Source: DASWHK01 sp036398215
GTDB taxonomy: Bacteria; Acidobacteriota; UBA890
DNA length: 14,329 nucleotides
Reading direction: 5' to 3'
NCBI GenBank assembly: GCA_036398215.1
Contig: DASWHK010000139.1
Location: 1 to 14,329 of the forward strand
Part shown: piece by piece, positions 1 to 6,507 of the stretch
How positions within the stretch are numbered: position 1 is the first letter of the stretch
Layout: the number at the start of each line of letters is the position of its first letter
The notes under the pieces: generated by a model
Databases searched by the model: none
Seen by the model: only the letters and a program-made list of their open reading frames with translations
Told to the model about the DNA's origin: nothing
Position numbers and translations under genes: made by a program

Positions 1-369
1 GGCGTCGCCGACTACGCCGCCTTGCTGAAGACGGCCCTGTCGACCCGGGAGGCGGCGGACAGGCTCGGGGTCAATCCGAGCCGAGTTCGCCAGCGCCTCG
101 GCGAGGGGACCTTGTACGGGATCAGGTTCGGCTCCGAGTGGCGCCTGCCGCTGTTCCAGTTCGCGGATGGCGGCCTTCTTCCGGGCTTCGAGGAGGTCAT
201 CGCGCGAGTCGACCGCGAAGAGGTGCATCCGGTAGCGCTGTACCGATGGTTCACCTCACCGAGCTCGGAACTGTACGCGGACGACCTCGAGATCGAGCTG
301 TCGCCCCGACAATGGCTGGCCGGCGGCCGCCCGGGAGCGCCAGTGGCGAGGATCGCCAGCCAACTCTGA
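1..369 (+). CDS. HTH antitoxin of a RES-type toxin-antitoxin pair (5' end outside window)
   Basis: Probable DNA-binding antitoxin that neutralises the RES toxin encoded just downstream and represses their shared operon. The reading frame is open to the left edge, so the gene probably starts upstream; a TTG at 22 is the first in-window start candidate but has no ribosome binding site. The N-terminal part (STREAADRLGVNPSRVRQ, then a short wing ending EWRLP) looks like an excisionase/MerR-type helix-turn-helix. The C-terminal part (HPVALYRWFTSP, then LSPRQWLAGG) resembles the toxin-binding tail found in antitoxins of RES toxins, where a short helix is followed by a Leu-x-x-Gly end. The stop codon overlaps the toxin's Shine-Dalgarno sequence, so the two genes are probably translationally coupled. 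Most RES antitoxins carry an Xre-type HTH, so the excisionase-like fold is a variant. The antitoxin role is inferred from order and motifs. Confidence 0.75.
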   Translation, partial: GVADYAALLKTALSTREAADRLGVNPSRVRQRLGEGTLYGIRFGSEWRLPLFQFADGGLLPGFEEVIARVDREEVHPVALYRWFTSPSSELYADDLEIELSPRQWLAGGRPGAPVARIASQL

Positions 370-373
370 GGAG
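369..373 (+). promoter_or_regulatory. Shine-Dalgarno of the RES toxin, overlapping the antitoxin stop
   Basis: AGGAG lies 6 bases before the GTG start at 380, and its first base is the last base of the antitoxin TGA. This placement supports the GTG start and couples toxin translation to the antitoxin. Confidence 0.7.
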
Positions 374-379
374 TGAGCC

Positions 380-1021
380 GTGGCGAAGCTGCCGGCGCCC
401 CCGAGCTCCCGCAAGCTGGCCCAGAGGACCGGCCCGTACCCGCGACGTCTTCCCGGCGGGACGTTGCTGTGGCGGATCTACTTCCGGGCCGGCGAGCACC
501 CCACCACCTGGTCGATGTTCCGCGCCTACGGCCCGACGAACGGCCGCTTCGATCACCATCTCCCGGACCCCCTCGGTGGCGCGCAACACCAGGCGGATCG
601 CGCGATCCTGTACCTGGCGGCGGCCGGACCGACCTGCATCGCCGAGGCGTTCCAGGAGACTCGGACCATCGACAGGAGGTCCCGCGATCCCTGGCTCGTC
701 GGACTCCGAATCCTCCGGCCCGTCACGCTGCTGGACCTGACCGGGACGTGGCCGACGAGGGCAGGCGCTTCGATGAAGATCAGCTCGGGCGCTCGACCTA
801 TGGCCCAGAGATGGTCACGGACCATCTACGAGGCATATCCGGAGATCGAGGGCATCTACTACGGCTCCTCCATGCACGCCAACCAACCTTGCATTGCCCT
901 CTACGAGCGGGCGGCGGAGGCGTTGCCGGAACGCCCTCTTTTCAACCGGTCGCTCAACGATCCAACCTGGCTCGAGGCGCTCCGCAACGCGGCCTCGGAC
1001 CTCGGATACTCGCTCGTATGA
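380..1021 (+). CDS. RES-domain toxin (predicted NAD+-degrading enzyme)
   Basis: A 213-residue RES-family protein. Characterised RES toxins degrade NAD+ by phosphorolysis or hydrolysis in the cytoplasm, halting growth. The name-giving residues can be placed: Arg32 in LLWRIYF, a second Arg56 in NGRFDHH, Glu89 in CIAEAFQET, and Ser163/164 in GIYYGSSMHANQPC. The ILYLA segment before the Glu is also typical. Length is at the upper end for the family. The GTG start at 380 is preceded by AGGAG at 6 bases, and only ten bases separate it from the antitoxin stop. It converges on the amidohydrolase gene, with 14 bases between the two stop codons. All key residues are present, so the toxin looks intact. 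Family assignment is firm; the NAD+ activity is carried over from relatives. Confidence 0.87.
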   Translation: MAKLPAPPSSRKLAQRTGPYPRRLPGGTLLWRIYFRAGEHPTTWSMFRAYGPTNGRFDHHLPDPLGGAQHQADRAILYLAAAGPTCIAEAFQETRTIDRRSRDPWLVGLRILRPVTLLDLTGTWPTRAGASMKISSGARPMAQRWSRTIYEAYPEIEGIYYGSSMHANQPCIALYERAAEALPERPLFNRSLNDPTWLEALRNAASDLGYSLV

Positions 1022-1035
1022 GGATGGACGACGCC

Positions 1036-2514
1036 TCAGCGGCGGCGGTTGACCGGCAGGTCGAGGGCGCTGCGGTCGATGACGACGCCGCCCTTGATCA
1101 CGGAGTCGATCGTGGCGGCGTTGGCGATGTCGGCGAGCGGGTCGGCGGCGAGTAGGACCATGTCGGCGAGCTTGCCGATCTCGATCGAGCCCATGTCGCG
1201 CTCCTTGCCGAGGAAGATCGCGGCGTTGAGCGTGCCGATGCGGATCGCCTCGAGCGGCGGGATGCCGCCCTCGACCATGAGCTGCAGCTCGCGATGGCTC
1301 TGCGGGCCGGCCGACTGGTCGGAGCCGAGGACGATCACGCCGCCGGCGGCGGCGATCCGGCGGAGGTTCTCCTGGGCCACCGGCGTCATGACCTTCATCC
1401 AGGTCGTCCAGGCACGGGCGGCGTACTCGTCGCGCAGGCTCGTCTTCATCCGCTCGATCGTGGCGGGCTCGTAGACCGCCCGGTAGAGCGGCTGGTCGAG
1501 GAACTCGGGGTGCTCGACGAGGCGGCTGTAACCCTCGCCGATCGTCAGCGTCGAGACCATCGGGACCCTCTTGGAGGCCATCAGGGCGACGAACTCCTCG
1601 CTCACCGGCCCCTGGATGATCGGGTGCGCGAGCGTGTCGATGCCGGCCTCGATCGCCTGGATGGCGCGGTACTCGTGGGAGATGTGCACGGTGGTACGAA
1701 TGCCGTGCTCGTTGAAGTAGCGGCCGGCGCGCGCCATCAGGTCGACGGGCAGCAGCGGGATCAGCGGCCGCGTCCCCCAGCCGTGCTCGTCGAAGGTGAA
1801 CTTCACCATGTCGGGCCGCATGGCGATGTGGGCGTCGAGCGCCTCGCGGGCCTCCGGCCAGCTCTCGATCAGAGTCATGCCCGGGCCGCCGCCGTGGCCG
1901 CCCGGCACCGTGACCAGCGGCCCAGTGGCGAAGATCCGCGGCGCCACGATCTCGCCCTCGCGCTCGCGCTGCCGCAGCGCCAGGATGAAGTCGGAGTCGT
2001 TGCCGGCGTCGAAGATCGCGGTGACGCCGCTGTAGATGAACCCGTGCAGGTTGCGGATGCCGGCCTCGAAGTCGGGGCCGCCGCGCCCGCGGCCGCCGCC
2101 GAGGTGGACGTGCACGTCCCAGAGGCCGGGGATCAGGAACTTGCCCGTACCGTCGATCGTACGCGGGCCGGGATACTCCATCGTGATGACCAGCGGCGAC
2201 GGGGCGATCTGCACGATCCGGTCGCCGCGCGCCAGGACGCTGACGCCGGGGATCGGCGGCCGGCCGGTGCCGTCGATCAGCGTGACGTTCTCGATCAGGA
2301 CGCCGTCGTACTCGAGCTGTTGGGACCCGACGGCGTCTTGTCTGCCGGCGGCGATGGCGGCGAATCCGATCAGGAAGGCGAGCAGCAGCGCCTCTGCGCG
2401 CCCGACCGCGCGTGGCGTTGCCCGGCTACCGTCGCGATCTTCTTTACGCAATTCAAAAAAAGGGGCTCGCCACGGAAACAGCGGCACAACGCGCTCGTCT
2501 CGCGCTGAAATCAT
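1036..2514 (-). CDS. Exported amidohydrolase-superfamily enzyme (imidazolonepropionase/Xaa-Pro dipeptidase-like)
   Basis: A metal-dependent hydrolase of the amidohydrolase superfamily, about 492 residues from the ATG at 2514. The full ligand set is visible: the HxH pair at 135/137 (WDVHVHLGG), Lys238 (MVKFTF) as the likely carboxylated lysine, His277 (TTVHISH), His297 (DTLAHP) and Asp399 (LGSDQSAG). It also has the flanking composite beta domain (IDGTGKFLIPG; later IEIGKLADMVLL). A hydrophobic stretch at about 42-57 (ALLLAFLIGFAAIAAG) looks like a signal peptide, but it sits unusually far from the ATG. Starts at GTG 2487 or TTG 2451 would give a normal signal peptide, yet none has a good ribosome binding site. 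It lies 41 bases behind the M28 peptidase gene, so it is probably co-transcribed. Relatives include prolyl-dipeptidases and other amide hydrolases; the substrate cannot be read from sequence. Confidence 0.88.
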   Translation of the reverse strand: MISARDERVVPLFPWRAPFFELRKEDRDGSRATPRAVGRAEALLLAFLIGFAAIAAGRQDAVGSQQLEYDGVLIENVTLIDGTGRPPIPGVSVLARGDRIVQIAPSPLVITMEYPGPRTIDGTGKFLIPGLWDVHVHLGGGRGRGGPDFEAGIRNLHGFIYSGVTAIFDAGNDSDFILALRQREREGEIVAPRIFATGPLVTVPGGHGGGPGMTLIESWPEAREALDAHIAMRPDMVKFTFDEHGWGTRPLIPLLPVDLMARAGRYFNEHGIRTTVHISHEYRAIQAIEAGIDTLAHPIIQGPVSEEFVALMASKRVPMVSTLTIGEGYSRLVEHPEFLDQPLYRAVYEPATIERMKTSLRDEYAARAWTTWMKVMTPVAQENLRRIAAAGGVIVLGSDQSAGPQSHRELQLMVEGGIPPLEAIRIGTLNAAIFLGKERDMGSIEIGKLADMVLLAADPLADIANAATIDSVIKGGVVIDRSALDLPVNRRR

Positions 2515-2555
2515 TGCGCGGCGACTCGCGGCAAGGCCGCCCCGCGCGATTCCGC

Positions 2556-3998
2556 TCACGGGGTCGCCCGCGGCAGCCGCTCGGGCATGTCGGCGACGAT
2601 GTAGGCGATCACCGCCATCGCCGCGACGCAGCGCGCCATCTCCTCGGGATCGAGCTTGTCGATGGTGTCGGCATCGGTGTGGTGGTACCAGAAGTAGCGG
2701 GTGCCGTCGACCTGCAGGCCCATGCCGGGGACGCCCTCGCTCATGATCGGGCCGATGTCGGCGCCGCCGCCGCCGCGATTGATCGTGCCGGCCTCGATGC
2801 GCTCGAGCAGCGTGGCGATCTCGGAGATGATCGCCAGCGCCGCCTCCGAGCCGGTGAAGCCGAAGCCCGAGGGCTTGAAGACGCCGCTGTCGGACTCCAT
2901 CGCCAGGATGTGGTCGTCGAGCTCGTCCAGATGGGCGTCGCGGTAGGCGTTGCCGCCGGCCAGGCCGTTCTCCTCGTTGGTCCACAGCACCACCCGCACG
3001 GTGCGGCGCGGCCGCAGGCCGAGGACCTTCATGAGCCGCACCGCCTCCCAGGCGGCGACGCAGCCGCCGCCGTCGTCCATCGCCCCCTGGCCGACGTCCC
3101 ACGAGTCGATGTGGCCGCCGAGGACCACGACCTCGTCGGGCAGCTCGGAGCCGCGGATCTCGGCGACGACGTTGCGCGACCGCGCCGGCTGCATCGTCCG
3201 GGCGCTCATCTGCAGCTGCACGACGATGCGCTCACCGCGCTCCTGGAAGCGCTGCAGCATCTCGGCGTCCTCGACGGTGATGGCGGCGTGGGGGATCCGG
3301 CGCACGCCCTCGGCATAGGCCATGCCTCCGGTATGCGGCGTCTGCTGCGAGTAGGGCGTGACGGAGCGGATCAGGCTGGCCACCGCCCCGGCGCTCGCCG
3401 CGGCGCTGGCGCCGTCGCGCCGGTAGGCGACCGTCTGGCCGTAGCTGGTGAAGGGGGCGTTGAACAGCACGATCTTGCCGGCCGCCTCAGCGGCGCGCCG
3501 CTCCAGCTCCTCGAAGCTGCCGACCACCAGCACCTCGGCGGTGATCCCGCCGGCAGGCGTGGCGATGCTGCCGCCGAGCCCGAGCATCGGCAGCTCGCGG
3601 TCCCGCGGCTCGAGCAGCCGCGCCGACTCCTCGCCGCGCACCCAGCGGGGGACCATCGCCTGCTCGCCGCGGACGTTGTCGAGCCCGTCGGCCTCCATCT
3701 GCTCGAGGATCCAGTCGATGGCGTCCTCGAGGTTTTGCGTCCCCGAGAAGCGCGGCCCGAACGTATCGACAAGCTCGGTGAGCCGCTCGTAGGCGAAGTG
3801 GTCAGCGAGGGCGGCGTCGATCAGACGGTCGGCGGCCTCGCGATAGCGCTCGGCGATCGCTCCGCGCTGGCCGCTCGCGGCGGTGACCGAGCCGCCTCCG
3901 GCCGCGTCACCCGAAGCGATCGTCGAACCGTTGCCCATCTCGCCGCCGCCCGCGAGAACGGTTGCGAGCACCCCGATACACAGCAGCTTGTAGCTCAT
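2556..3998 (-). CDS. Secreted M28-family zinc aminopeptidase/carboxypeptidase Q-like peptidase
   Basis: A 480-residue di-zinc peptidase of family M28, predicted to act outside the cytoplasmic membrane on peptides. The N terminus (MSYKLLCIGVLATVLAGGG) is a signal peptide; its Cys7 lies too early to be a lipobox. A protease-associated domain is likely at about 140-270. The catalytic domain shows all expected residues: His296 (GGHIDSW), bridging Asp308 (GAMDDGGG), the Glu pair 342/343 (NEENGLAGG), Asp370 (MESDSG) and His440 (YHHTDADT). The HIDSWDVGQGAMDDGGG pattern and the YHHT ending place it near the carboxypeptidase Q (PGCP) branch. The start is well supported: AAGGA lies 7 bases before the ATG. 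It is first gene of a two-gene unit with the downstream amidohydrolase, and is divergent from the NYN gene across 179 bases. Exact specificity is unknown. Confidence 0.93.
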   Translation of the reverse strand: MSYKLLCIGVLATVLAGGGEMGNGSTIASGDAAGGGSVTAASGQRGAIAERYREAADRLIDAALADHFAYERLTELVDTFGPRFSGTQNLEDAIDWILEQMEADGLDNVRGEQAMVPRWVRGEESARLLEPRDRELPMLGLGGSIATPAGGITAEVLVVGSFEELERRAAEAAGKIVLFNAPFTSYGQTVAYRRDGASAAASAGAVASLIRSVTPYSQQTPHTGGMAYAEGVRRIPHAAITVEDAEMLQRFQERGERIVVQLQMSARTMQPARSRNVVAEIRGSELPDEVVVLGGHIDSWDVGQGAMDDGGGCVAAWEAVRLMKVLGLRPRRTVRVVLWTNEENGLAGGNAYRDAHLDELDDHILAMESDSGVFKPSGFGFTGSEAALAIISEIATLLERIEAGTINRGGGGADIGPIMSEGVPGMGLQVDGTRYFWYHHTDADTIDKLDPEEMARCVAAMAVIAYIVADMPERLPRATP

Positions 3999-4177
3999 CT
4001 CGTCGTCCTTCCCGTGGATCCTCGGGGCATTCTCCTGTCGATCGAGAAACCACGCAACTCGCCGCCGCGGCACCGCAGCCCACGGACGCGATGGCCTCGA
4101 TCCTGGCGGAGGCTTTATCTCGATGGCTCCGATGCCACGTCGTGTTAGGTTTACAGGTTGCAACGGGAGGCGCCTCG

Positions 4178-5302
4178 ATGGTGAGCGACGGAATCACGGT
4201 TTCGGGCGACGACGAGCCGGAAAGCGCGACGCTCTTGTTCCGGGAACAGGCCGACGGCCGCAAGGTCGCTCGCCTGCCGGGCGGCAAGGTGGTCCTCGTC
4301 GATCTCAGCGATCTCGACCGTGTCGAGGACGGCGAACGCTGGCACGTGAATCTCCGCCACCGGGAAACGTTCGCCATCGCGGAGCCCATCGAGCTGATTC
4401 GCGACGTCGTCAACCCGGTGATCTCCGCCGCCGTCGGCGAGGCGCTGGCCAGGAGCTTGCCGGCCACCCGGGAAGCAGCACCCGAGGCCGAACCCGAAGC
4501 CGAGCCCGGGCCCGAGGCCGAGCCCGAGGCCGAGCCGGGAACCGAGGCCGAGCCCGAGCCCGAGGCCGACGAGCAACGGGAACGACCGTCGCCGAAGCCG
4601 TTGGCCTCGGTGCCCAAGGCGACGGAAGCGGCCGTTCCTCATGGGCCGCCGGCGGCCCAATCAACGCTGCCCCCGCGGCCCGCGGCAACGCCGGCGCCCG
4701 AAGTTGCCGACGCGTCCGCGGTGATCGCGCCCGACAAGGTCGTGCAGTCGAACGAGCGCGTGGCCCTGTTCGTCGACGGCGCCAACATGGACGGCGCCTG
4801 TCGATCGGCCGGCTACTTCGTCGACTACCTCAAGGCCCGCAAGTTCGTCGTCGCCGAGGGGATCTTCGTCGCCGGCTACTACTACATCGCCGACTTCACC
4901 GCCTCGGACCCGATGCAGTTGCGCTTCATGGATTTTCTCGCCCACGCGGGCTTCATCGTCCGGCGGCGGCCGGTCAAGGTGATCAGGGATGCAGAGACCG
5001 GCGAGCGGATCATCAAGGGCAACCTCGACACCGAGATCGTGCTCGACATGCTCAACACCGTCGATAACTACGACGTCGCCTTCCTGCTCTCCGGCGACAG
5101 CGACTTCGAGCGCGCCATCGATCTGTTGCGCTCGCGCGGCAAGCGGGTCTACATCCTCACCTCGAGGTCTTCACTGAGCCGCGAGGTGATGTACGTCGCC
5201 GACAAGCCGATCTTCTATGTCGAGGACTTCCGCGCCACGCTGGTCCGCGACGATCGGGCGGTGCCCCGCGGCACGCCCGGAAAGAACGCCGAGCAGCGCT
5301 GA
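4178..5302 (+). CDS. NYN-domain (LabA/DUF88-type) protein, putative ribonuclease, with a Glu/Pro-rich linker
   Basis: A 374-residue cytoplasmic protein. The C-terminal part (about 190-350) is a NYN domain of the PIN-like nuclease fold: VALFVDGANMDGA carries Asp200 and Asn203, NLDTEIVLDML carries Asp284, and LLSGDSDFERAIDLLRSRGK carries the paired acids 307/309. These are the metal-binding residues of this family, so it is probably an active RNase, though no substrate is known. Residues 1-95 form a separate segment I do not recognise; it reads as beta strands (GRKVARLPGGKVVLVDLSD) then a helix. Residues 101-130 are a 10-residue repeat of Glu, Ala and Pro, followed by a Pro/Ala-rich tether to about 185. 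The ATG at 4178 has GGGAGG 7 bases upstream; GTG at 4181 is an alternative. It is transcribed alone, divergent from the peptidase operon. Confidence 0.9.
   Translation: MVSDGITVSGDDEPESATLLFREQADGRKVARLPGGKVVLVDLSDLDRVEDGERWHVNLRHRETFAIAEPIELIRDVVNPVISAAVGEALARSLPATREAAPEAEPEAEPGPEAEPEAEPGTEAEPEPEADEQRERPSPKPLASVPKATEAAVPHGPPAAQSTLPPRPAATPAPEVADASAVIAPDKVVQSNERVALFVDGANMDGACRSAGYFVDYLKARKFVVAEGIFVAGYYYIADFTASDPMQLRFMDFLAHAGFIVRRRPVKVIRDAETGERIIKGNLDTEIVLDMLNTVDNYDVAFLLSGDSDFERAIDLLRSRGKRVYILTSRSSLSREVMYVADKPIFYVEDFRATLVRDDRAVPRGTPGKNAEQR
4481..4567 (+). repeat. In-frame 30-bp tandem repeat coding a Glu-Ala-Pro linker
   Basis: About three copies of a 30-bp unit encode the 10-residue pattern (A/G)PEAEPEAEP, the third copy diverged. 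It forms an acidic, extended linker between the N-terminal segment and the NYN domain. Copy number is likely to vary between strains because the unit keeps the reading frame. Confidence 0.8.
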
Positions 5303-5464
5303 TCCAGCGGTCACGGGGTTCGTGCCCGACCCCGGCGGCCTGCGGGTTACGGCAGCGTGGGGGCATCCCCTGGGGCTTTTCAGGACCCTGCTAGCACCGA
5401 CGTACTGGGGCATCGGATCATGCGGGCTCCGACGCCCGGCCCAAGGGTGGTCTCGCCCGGCCCC

Positions 5465-6277
5465 TCAGTTCATCGGCTTGCGCATCTTCAGCGCCCAGCG
5501 GTGGATGAAGTAGCGGTGGATGGGAGCGTCGTCGGAGGGATCGTCCGGGGTGCGGGCGCCCTCGCGGCCGTCGAAGTCGAAGGTGTCGTCGGGGTTGTGG
5601 AGCAGGTCGGAGGAGGCGACGAGCTCGAAGCCGCCCTCGATCAGCTCCTGGCGCGCCAGCTCTTCGTTGAGCCGGTGGACGCTCTCGTCGCGCTCGTCGG
5701 TCTTGTCGGTGTGGGCGTCGACGGCGCCGAGGATGCCGCCGGGCTTCAGGACGCGCAGCAGGCGCGGGATGGTGGCCATCCGCTCGGCGCGCTCGCCGAA
5801 GTCGTGGTAGTTGCGGACCGTGATCAACATATCGAGGCTCTCGTCGGGCAGGTCCTCGAGGGTGCCGACGATCTCGACGTTGGCCATGCCCCCGGCGACG
5901 TTGCGCGCCGCGAAGGTCTGCTGGGCGCCCTGCACGGCATTGTCGGAGACGGTGTCGCGATAGGTCACGATCGCATACACGGTGCCCTCGTCGCCGACGA
6001 TCTGGCCGAGGATGTGGGCGTTGTACATGCGGGCGGTCGCCAGGTCGCCGACCGTCATGCCGGGCTCGACGCCGAAGAACGCGTACAGCTCCAACGGCCT
6101 GGTGCCGCCGTCGCGGAAGTGGTCGTCCTCGGTGCGGCCGGGCTCGTCGAGGATCGCCGGGTCGTAGCTGATGGCACCGCCGCAGGCGATGGCGGCCACC
6201 AGGAAAACCAGCGCCGCGGTCAGTGCGGTGAAGCGCGGGCCCGCAACGAACGAGAGGGAACGGAGGAAAAGGCGCAT
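5465..6277 (-). CDS. COG4798-like methyltransferase-fold protein, exported, with a degenerate SAM motif
   Basis: A 270-residue protein resembling the predicted class I methyltransferases of COG4798. Supporting motifs are GTLEDLPDESLDM, the family hallmark NYHDFG (156-161), LLRVLKPGGILGAVDAH (motif after the central sheet), and GGFELVASSDLLHNPDD near the end. The N terminus has a hydrophobic export segment (about 15-32) ending A-I-A-C-G-G, which could be a loose lipobox with Cys32, so a membrane-anchored extracytoplasmic lipoprotein is possible. The usual Gly-rich SAM loop (D-x-G-x-G-x) is replaced by DLATARMYNAHIL (78-90), so SAM binding is doubtful. The start is supported by AGGAG 6 bases before the ATG. 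It stands 221 bases behind the GT2 gene on the same strand, probably as its own unit. A catalytically dead relative is a reasonable alternative to an active enzyme. Confidence 0.8.
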   Translation of the reverse strand: MRLFLRSLSFVAGPRFTALTAALVFLVAAIACGGAISYDPAILDEPGRTEDDHFRDGGTRPLELYAFFGVEPGMTVGDLATARMYNAHILGQIVGDEGTVYAIVTYRDTVSDNAVQGAQQTFAARNVAGGMANVEIVGTLEDLPDESLDMLITVRNYHDFGERAERMATIPRLLRVLKPGGILGAVDAHTDKTDERDESVHRLNEELARQELIEGGFELVASSDLLHNPDDTFDFDGREGARTPDDPSDDAPIHRYFIHRWALKMRKPMN

Positions 6278-6403
6278 TGCGTGCTCCTGGACGTCGGTTG
6301 TCGAAAGGCCGGCGATCGTCGATAGTCGCCACCGGGAAGGCGCCGGCTGCGGGCGCCTAGTGCGCCTGAGGGTACGCAGTCGCCCGAAGAAACGCCAGGT
6401 CTG

Positions 6404-6433
6404 CGGCGGGCAAACGCCGGCGGCTGCCCTCTG
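6404..6433 (+). repeat. Hairpin-forming direct repeat, copy 1
   Basis: First of two imperfect copies of an approximately 30-base element (three mismatches and one gap versus 6479-6507). Its start holds a 5-bp inverted repeat, CGGCG/CGCCG, around GGCAAA. It lies in the 221-base gap between the methyltransferase and GT2 genes. Confidence 0.55.
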
Positions 6434-6478
6434 CGCAGCCGGTCGCGTCCTTGCCCTCCGCATCCACCGGGGAGTCCG

Positions 6479-6507
6479 CGGCGGGTAAGCGCCGGCGGCT
6501 ACCTCTG
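6479..6507 (+). repeat. Hairpin-forming direct repeat, copy 2, overlapping the GT2 stop
   Basis: Second copy of the element at 6404-6433, 75 bases further on. The CGGCG/CGCCG stem is kept while the loop changes to GGTAAG. It runs over the stop codon of the GT2 gene (6499-6501). No T-run follows, so it is not a standard intrinsic terminator, although a role in 3'-end formation is possible. Confidence 0.5.

Noticed and set aside
2515..3102. In-frame extension of the amidohydrolase frame into the peptidase gene (to 3102)
   Set aside because: The extra residues are Arg/Gly-rich noise in a frame overlapping the well-supported M28 gene.
1294..4148. Long plus-strand open frames (404 and 578 codons) opposite the amidohydrolase and peptidase genes
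   Set aside because: They are antisense shadows caused by high GC content; the translations are low-complexity runs of Arg, Ala, Gly and His with no family signature, while the minus strand carries complete enzyme motifs.
3999..4177. Divergent promoters between the peptidase and NYN genes
   Set aside because: Only poor -10/-35 matches at unsuitable spacing were found on either strand.
5303..5464. Intrinsic terminator after the NYN gene (GGGG-CAT-CCCC near a TTTT)
   Set aside because: The stem is only four pairs and a further TGGGGC separates it from a short T-run; too weak to call.
5357..6325. Plus-strand 322-codon frame opposite the methyltransferase
   Set aside because: Val/Ala/Gly-rich shadow frame without motifs; the minus strand has a Shine-Dalgarno, export signal and COG4798 motifs.
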